This document shows, one piece after another, positions 58,429-64,000 of a DNA stretch of 64,000 bases. Below the pieces are notes generated by a model, which worked only from the letters and a program-made list of their open reading frames with translations, did no database searches and was not told the origin of the DNA. A program made the translations under genes and the position numbers. Numbering within the stretch: the stretch's first letter is position 1; each line of letters opens with the position of its first letter. The DNA lies in contig NC_134018.1 of assembly GCF_040712315.1 (NCBI RefSeq), positions 4,859,501 to 4,923,500 of the forward strand, read 5' to 3'. This stretch comes from Castanea sativa (Eukaryota > Streptophyta > Magnoliopsida > Fagales > Fagaceae).

Positions 58429-58431
58429 TTA

Positions 58432-58501
<70 letters not shown>
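58429..58501. repeat. (TAT)n microsatellite inside intron 1
   Basis: About 23 TAT/ATT trinucleotides. Read through, it gives a run of Tyr, which is an artefact if the intron is spliced. Confidence 0.95.
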
Positions 58502-58504
<3 letters not shown>

Positions 58505-59616
58505 GCTTGTCTTTTTATTTATTCTTACCCTTTTCTTTTTGGATAATTGTACAGATCCACACGCAGCGGATCGTCATCCTTTTCTCATCGATTTCGGACG
58601 GTTAGACAGGATCTTACAAGCCGAAGTTTTTGTGCATACTAACGGCCAACTCCGAGCGGCTCATCTCATCCTCGGCTACACTCCAATTTCCAAAGCTTTT
58701 CAGGCGCCGAAGTGCGTGATCAAAGCCAAGGACCCACGTCTTCCTTGGATTAGCATTGCCGTTGAAGGTTTCTTGCTACCAGAGGGGGCTCCTATTCCCC
58801 AAGGTATTTTGGTCACACAACCAATACAACCACCACAACCTGTTCCAGTTGGGATTCCCCTAGTCCCTATTCCTACACAATTCGTCCTTGGTGAAGTCAC
58901 ATCTTCCCATCCTATTGTAAAGGAAGAAGAAGACATAGTCGAGGTACCTGATTCTGAGGACGAGTTCGAGGTTTTTAACCAACCCCACTCTCCCGAAGAT
59001 TCAACTTCTATCCTCGGCACCTCCTCACAAGTCTCACAGTCTGATAACATGGGCATTTAGCGCAAGGTCAAACCCAGTTTAAAAGATGTGCTTGAGGGTT
59101 AGGCAGGCTCTCAAGAGCCTCTTAAGGAGCTACGCCCTAAGGCCCAAGATAAAGGCGCTGTCAAAGGCCCAGAATCTAGGCTTCCTCCTCCTCCTCCTCC
59201 TCCTTCCCAAACTCAACACACAAATCCGGCTGACCTTAAGAGGAAAAGGGATCAGCAGAAGGGAAAGGAAGTGATGGAGGAAAGAAAGGGCTCTCTTCCT
59301 AAAGAGCCCGAGATCGAAAAGGGTGATAAGCAGGCCCGCACCGTGTAGACCAGGTCGGACAAAAGGACCGAATCGCAGGTGACCGTGCGCTCCTCTATGG
59401 CTTCCTGACATGTCCATGGACGACCAGGCTATTACCGTGGATTCTTCCATCAGAAACTCTGATAAGAGGACTGCTGCATGTGTGGCAGATGCATTGGAGC
59501 AAGCGTTGCTGCTCCCCGAGGACATGGGTGAGCTCCAAAAGAAAAGAGACCAAAATGTCTTCATGATTCTGAAGAAGGAGCTTGCAATGGTAAGTTTTTC
59601 TTCTAAACCTTGCCTA

Positions 59617-59618
59617 TA

Positions 59619-59649
<31 letters not shown>

Positions 59650-59690
59650 TTTATAAAACTTATACAGATATATATATATATATATATATA
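59617..59690. repeat. (TA)n microsatellites inside intron 2
   Basis: Two TA runs at about 59617-59640 and 59668-59691, separated by a T tract. Confidence 0.9.
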
Positions 59691-60600
59691 TTTTGTTCAC
59701 AGGCTGTTCAATCTGCCCATAGGGCAGAAGAGATTGCCATCAGCTCCTACAAATCTTTGAGGGTCGAGGAATCAAGGCGCGAAACCGCCCAAAGGATCTC
59801 GGACCTTCAGAAGAATAAGCTGCAGGAGGTCTCAGCCAAGTTGGTTAAGGCAGAGAGTGAAAAGTCAGGTTTAGAGGCTGATCTCAAAACCACCACTAAA
59901 CAAGCCGAGGACCAGTAACTGATGCTCCGACAAGTTCGACAAGAACCTCGTTGCAGCATGAAAGCTTATTGAGGATCTCAAAAAAGATCTGAAGGAGTCT
60001 GAGAGGGTTAAGGAGGAGGCTATCAAGGGTAAAGAGAAAGCCCTTGAAGAGAAGGAAAAAGCTGAAAAGGCAAAAGAAGAGGCCGAGAATTCAAAGGACC
60101 AAGCTGAACAAGAAGGTTACGAGATAGGTGTGAAGGAGATCACGGAAACCTTCAAGGCTCAGTTTCTCGAGGTATGTAGACATTACTGCCTCCAAGTGTG
60201 GAACGAGGCACTTTCCCAAGCTGGGGTTGATGCCTCTTCTACTCTTTGGAAAGCAGAGAGTGTCTACTATCCCCCAGCAATTCGGGCTTCTGATGTTCCT
60301 CAAGCTGACGATGAAGCTGCCCAGGTACCATCTAAGGATAAGAGAGGTGAACTGATTGAAGACTCAGCTCTTTCTGAAGATCTCCTCAATCAAGTTGATC
60401 CAATACAAGAAAAGGCACTAGAAGACATACCGCCTTCAAGTGACCTTCAGGAATCTTTCAAGGATAAGCTGGGTGATCAAGCACATCCGATAACTTTGAA
60501 GGATGATCCCAAAGGCAAAGGAATTGCCGATGAGTCCTCGGTGCAGCTTCCACCTCATCAAGACCTTAAAGGCCCTCTGAAGATAAAGTTGAAGCAATGA

Positions 60601-61080
60601 CTGCTTTTCCTTAGTTTTGGTTTTTTTTTTTTTTGTTATTTTCTGCTAAGTGTAATTTTGCAAGTTCTTTGTAATTTCAAAAGTACTTTTTGAATCTAAT
60701 GTAAGCACAAGTTCTACTTTCTTTGTTCGATGGCCTTTACTTTTGTTTTGTTTTGATCATATCGCTTCATATTGGTTTTGCTATATATTTAGAACAGTAA
60801 TCTTTTTGCCCTTACTAAAGTTAAAGCCATAACCTGGATCGAACTTGATACCATAGGCAGGTTCAATATGTCAGGAGATGCATTAAGTGATGCTCATGGA
60901 TTTCTTATCTGTTTATCACTATGTCAGGGAGACTTTAAGCAATTAATTTTTCATTTAGACTTCTAGTTAATCTGTGTCAAATATATGAAATAAGGCATAT
61001 GGTCTAATGACCTAGGCATAACAAGTTTTGCTACTTTAATAATAAAATAAAAAAAGAAAAGGAAAGCTAATTTCCACAAA
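60601..61080. other. Spacer between antisense gene and tandem repeat
   Basis: AT-rich, no ORF or element recognised; probably the 3' flank of the antisense gene. Confidence 0.5.
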
Positions 61081-61842
61081 GTAGATGATCCGAGGACTAG
61101 ACATAACTAAGGTTCTATTTAACACTTGGTAAAAAATATTAATTTAGACGAGGTATGTGGTCCGAGGATCCAGGTACACCAAGCTTCAGTTTGATACTCA
61201 GATGAAACAATTGAAACGTTAATTTTTCCAAAGTAGATGATCTGAGGACCAGACATAACTAAGGTTCTGTTTAACACTTGGTAAAAAATATCAATTTAGA
61301 TGAGGTATGTGGTCCGAGGATCCAGGCACACCAAGCTTCAGTTTGATACTTAGATGAAACAATTGAAATGTTAATTTTCCCAAAGTAGATGATCTGAGGA
61401 CTAGACATAACTAAGGTTCTGTTTAACATTTGGTAAAAAATATCAATTTAGATGAGGTATGTGGTCCGAGGATCCAGGCACACCAAGCTTCAGTTTGATA
61501 CCTAGATGAAACAATTGAAATGTTAATTTTCCCAAAGTAGATGATCTGAGGACCAGACATAACTAAGGTTTTGTTTAACACTTGGTAAAAAATATCAATT
61601 TAGACGAGGCATGTGATCCAAGGATCCAGGCACACCAAGCTTCAGTTTGATACTTAGATGAAACAATTGAAATGTTAATTTTTCCAAAGTAGATGATCCG
61701 AGGACCAGACATAACTAAGGTTCTGTTTAACACTTGGTAAAAAAAATATCAATTTAGACGAGGTATGTGGTCCAAGAATCCAGGCACACCAAGCTTCAGT
61801 TTGATACTTAGATGAACGAAGACAATGAACGCAATGCAGTTT
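61081..61842. repeat. 152-bp tandem repeat, five copies
   Basis: Units begin GTAGATGATC at 61081, 61233, 61385, 61537 and 61689, exactly 152 bp apart, about 95 percent alike by eye. Each contains CACCAAGCTTCAGTTTGATA. Placed between the ends of the antisense gene and of pol. Confidence 0.96.
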
Positions 61843-61870
61843 TAACAAAAATGGCCGAAGTGCCTTTTAT

Positions 61871-64000
61871 TTAATAATAGTACCTTCGTAGGTTATTTAT
61901 ATTCCAAGGACGTTGTACAACATGTTCGTCCAAATCCTCAAGATTGTAAGCCCATATTCCTGCGACTGAAGTAATACGATAAGGTCCTTCCCAGTTGGGC
62001 CCCAGTTTTTCCCATGCTGGGTTCTTTGTTGTGCCCAAAACTTTCCTTAATACCAAGTCGCCAGGTGCAAGAGGCCGCAGTTTTACATGAGAATCATACC
62101 CCTGCTTGAGCTTATGTTGATAGTAAATTAGTTGAACCATGGCATTCTCTCGTCGTTCCTCAACTAAGTCTAAATTTCTCTTTAATAGATCATCGTTGCT
62201 ATCTGGAACGAAGGAGCTTTTCTTTAGGGTTAGGAACCCAGTTTCTAGGGGTATTACTGCCTCTGCTCCATAAGTCATGGAGAAGGGTGTTTCTCCGGTG
62301 GATCTTCGTGGTATAGTTCGATACGTCCACAAGACATGTGGCAGTTCTTCCATCCATCTGTCCTTAGCGTCACCCAACCTTTTTTTGAGTCCACTCACTA
62401 TTACTTCATTGACGGCCTCGGCTTGCCCATTTCCTTGGGGGTAAGCTGGAGTGGAATATCTATTCGTGATGCCCAGATCACAACAGTATTTCCTAAAGGC
62501 TTTGCTATCGAATTGTAGACCATTATCTGAAATGAGAGTATGAGGGATGCCAAACCTGGTAACGATGTTCTTCCATACAAACTTTTTTGCTTCCATGTCT
62601 CTGATATTTGATAATGGCTCAGCTTCAACCCATTTGGTGAAATAATATGTTCCGACGAGTAGCCATTGCCTGTTTCCTGTTGCTTTTGGGAAAGGTCCAA
62701 CAATGTCTAAGCCCCATTGAGCAAAAGGCCAAGAGCTAGATAGAGGATTAAGGACACCTCCTAGTTGATGTATATTTGGAGCGAATCTTTGACATTGGTC
62801 ACACTTCTTCGCATAATCCTGCGCCTCCCTCTGCATATTGGGCCACCAATAGCCCTGAGTAAGGGCTCTTTGAGCTAAAGACCTTCCCCTCGTGTGACTT
62901 CCGCAAATCCCTTCGTGCAACTCTTCCAAAAGTAGCTCCGTTGCCTCGGGGTGCATACATAACAAATATGGTCCCGAAAACGAGCGTTTGTATAATTTTT
63001 GGTCCTCGGATAAACAGAAACGAGTTGCCTTTCTGCGAACTTTATCTGCTTCGGCTTTTTCTCTAGGCAGGATGTCATTTCTGAGAAATGTTACTATTTG
63101 ATCCATCCAACTAGGCCCTGTCCTAATTTGAAGAATTCGAGTGGCGTTACCGTCCATCCCAGTGGGTTTCAACAGATCTTCAACAAGAATAACTTGTGGT
63201 AGGCTTTGCGCCGAGGATGTTGCGAGTGTGGCTAAGGAGTCGGCATGGGTATTCCCACATCTGGATACATGTAATAGAGAAAAAGACTCAAATTTAGATT
63301 GCATACACCTGACCTGGGTTAGGTATCCTTGCATTCTGGAATCTCTTACTTCTAGCTTCCCTTCTACTTGGCCTACCACCAATAGTGAATCTGAGAACAT
63401 TTGCACCGTCTTCCCTTCCATTCTATGAACCATGTTCATCCCTACGAGGACGGCCTCATATTCTGCTTCGTTGTTGGTGGCCGAGAACTCCAATCTCAAA
63501 GATTTCTCAAAGGTAATTCCCTCCGGGGATATCAAAACTAGCCCTACACCAGATCCCCTCTGATTTGCTGCTCCATCAACATGTTCTTTCCATAACGGAG
63601 GCTCTTTGTATGAAATCATGCCTACTGATTTTTTACCCACGCCTGACCCTTCAGTATATTCTTCTAATGAGGGCTCAGCAAATTTCGCCAAAAGATCCGC
63701 GATGACTTGCCCCTTTATAGAGGTGCGAGGCATATATTTGATGTCGAAAGCTCCTAGGACAGTTCCCCATTTGGCAATTCTTCCCATATAATCCACACTT
63801 CGAAGTATTGATTTAAGAGGGAGTTATGTAAGGACAACAACCGTATGAGATTGGAAGTAATAGGGAAGCCTTCATGTAGCATGCACCACCGCCAAGATAG
63901 CTTTCTCTAGTGGCAAATAACTCACCTCGGCCTCATGCAGAGACTAGCTTACATAATAAACTGGCCTCTGGATATTATTATCATCTTGGATAAGAACCAA
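61871..64000 (-). pseudogene. Ty3/gypsy Tat-lineage pol: RNase H, archaeal-type RNase H and integrase
   Basis: Replication polyprotein read leftwards. 64000-63797 gives the end of the usual RNase H (AEVSYLPLEKAI) with three in-frame stops at 63944-63946, 63872-63874 and 63824-63826. Below that a frame of 641 residues is open (63796-61871). Residues 70-190 are a second RNase H with catalytic D74, E112, D136 and D186 (HVDGAANQRGSGVG, NNEAEYEA), the archaeal-like copy that marks the Tat lineage. A H294/H301-C332/C335 zinc site precedes the integrase, which has a perfect DD35E: D364 (WGLDIVGP), D424 (LISDNG) and E460 (GNGQAE). The C-terminal part ends NINNLRRYYY. Integrase is intact, but the stops upstream disable the polyprotein. 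RT is outside the window. Confidence 0.93.

Larger units (their letters stand above)
57886..60600 (+). pseudogene. Antisense extra gene of the Tat element (gypsy-type transposon protein, Transposase_28-like)
   Basis: Plus-strand gene, antisense to pol. ATG at 57886 (MGRFASLVDSNN). The first 170 residues look like the gypsy-type plant transposon family PF04195 (MIAFIEGGMRIPMGTVTRDYL, HYDVNWVYNLHYLTKK). Two introns fit exactly in frame: 58391-58554 (CAG|GTGAAG...TACAG|ATCC) and 59590-59702 (ATG|GTAAGT...TTCACAG|GCTG); both contain microsatellites. Later parts: an acidic Pro-rich linker, a Lys-rich basic segment, and a long coiled coil (about 59720-60170), then an acidic C terminus ending LKIKLKQ at 60600. 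Damage: stops at 58120-58122, 59058-59060 and 59916-59918, and frame changes near 59400 and 59920-60130. Function not known; antisense ORFs of this kind are described in Tat elements. Confidence 0.75.
56490..64000 (-). mobile_element. Ty3/gypsy Tat-lineage (Retand-like) element, minus strand, partial
   Basis: Inserted into the unit 4 MITE; the left duplication should be GTAAT (56485-56489), its partner off the window. Order read on the plus strand: 3' LTR, antisense extra gene, 152-bp tandem repeat, then pol on the minus strand. This is the layout published for Retand/Tat elements with antisense extra ORFs and an amplified tandem repeat. Reverse transcriptase, protease, gag and 5' LTR lie beyond 64000. 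Confidence 0.88.

Noticed and set aside
63830..63836. TGTAAGGAC similar to the Tat LTR start, suggesting a second LTR
   Set aside because: It lies inside the pol reading frame (minus strand), and similarity stops after nine bases.

Overview
This is repeat-dense plant nuclear DNA, almost certainly from a woody eudicot. The evidence is Ty1/copia and Ty3/gypsy LTR elements with plant primer sites, Mutator and hAT transposons, tRNA-derived SINEs, a captured fragment of a plant-type membrane receptor gene, and an endogenous caulimovirid. The style of the copia LTRs and SINEs reminds me of Fagaceae, but that is an impression, not a measurement. I see no intact host gene, no rRNA or tRNA gene and no CRISPR array. 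Every coding stretch belongs to a mobile or viral element, or to a broken capture.

Backbone. Under the insertions lies a head-to-tail array of at least four partial copies of one AT-rich host segment: unit 1 about 3470-6320, unit 2 6321-16503, unit 3 24526-33598 and unit 4 38287-56489. Units 2 and 3 keep a possible promoter, leader and 19-codon first exon of a gene I cannot identify. The copies act as empty sites for one another, so many insertions can be bounded exactly, with target-site duplications (TSDs).

Insertions, left to right: a decayed Mutator (MULE) transposase gene (79-2212); a SINE (2675-2847); a solo LTR (4540-5289); a probable solo LTR (7712-8942); a Pack-MULE-like element carrying a lung-seven-transmembrane/GOST receptor fragment (13788-15699); a copia-like element without pol but with a plant-transposon-protein ORF (16504-24525); a long Ogre-like LTR hosting another LTR and a hAT element (26508-32253); an endogenous pararetrovirus arranged as an inverted repeat (33599-38286); a hAT-like element (39223-40657); an 11-kb gag-only LTR element with an antisense plant mobile domain gene (45130-56132); and a Tat-lineage Ty3/gypsy element on the minus strand, cut by the window edge (56490-64000), with an antisense intron-containing extra gene and a 152-bp tandem repeat.

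Overall point. Three separate LTR elements within 48 kb each carry a different extra, non-retroviral ORF. Two of the three have no pol at all, so they would need proteins from relatives. The extra genes of the two Ty3-type elements are antisense, with their own TATA-like sequences, and in the Tat element two introns that fit in frame. This is the most unusual biology here, with the caulimovirid inverted repeat and the receptor-carrying MULE next.
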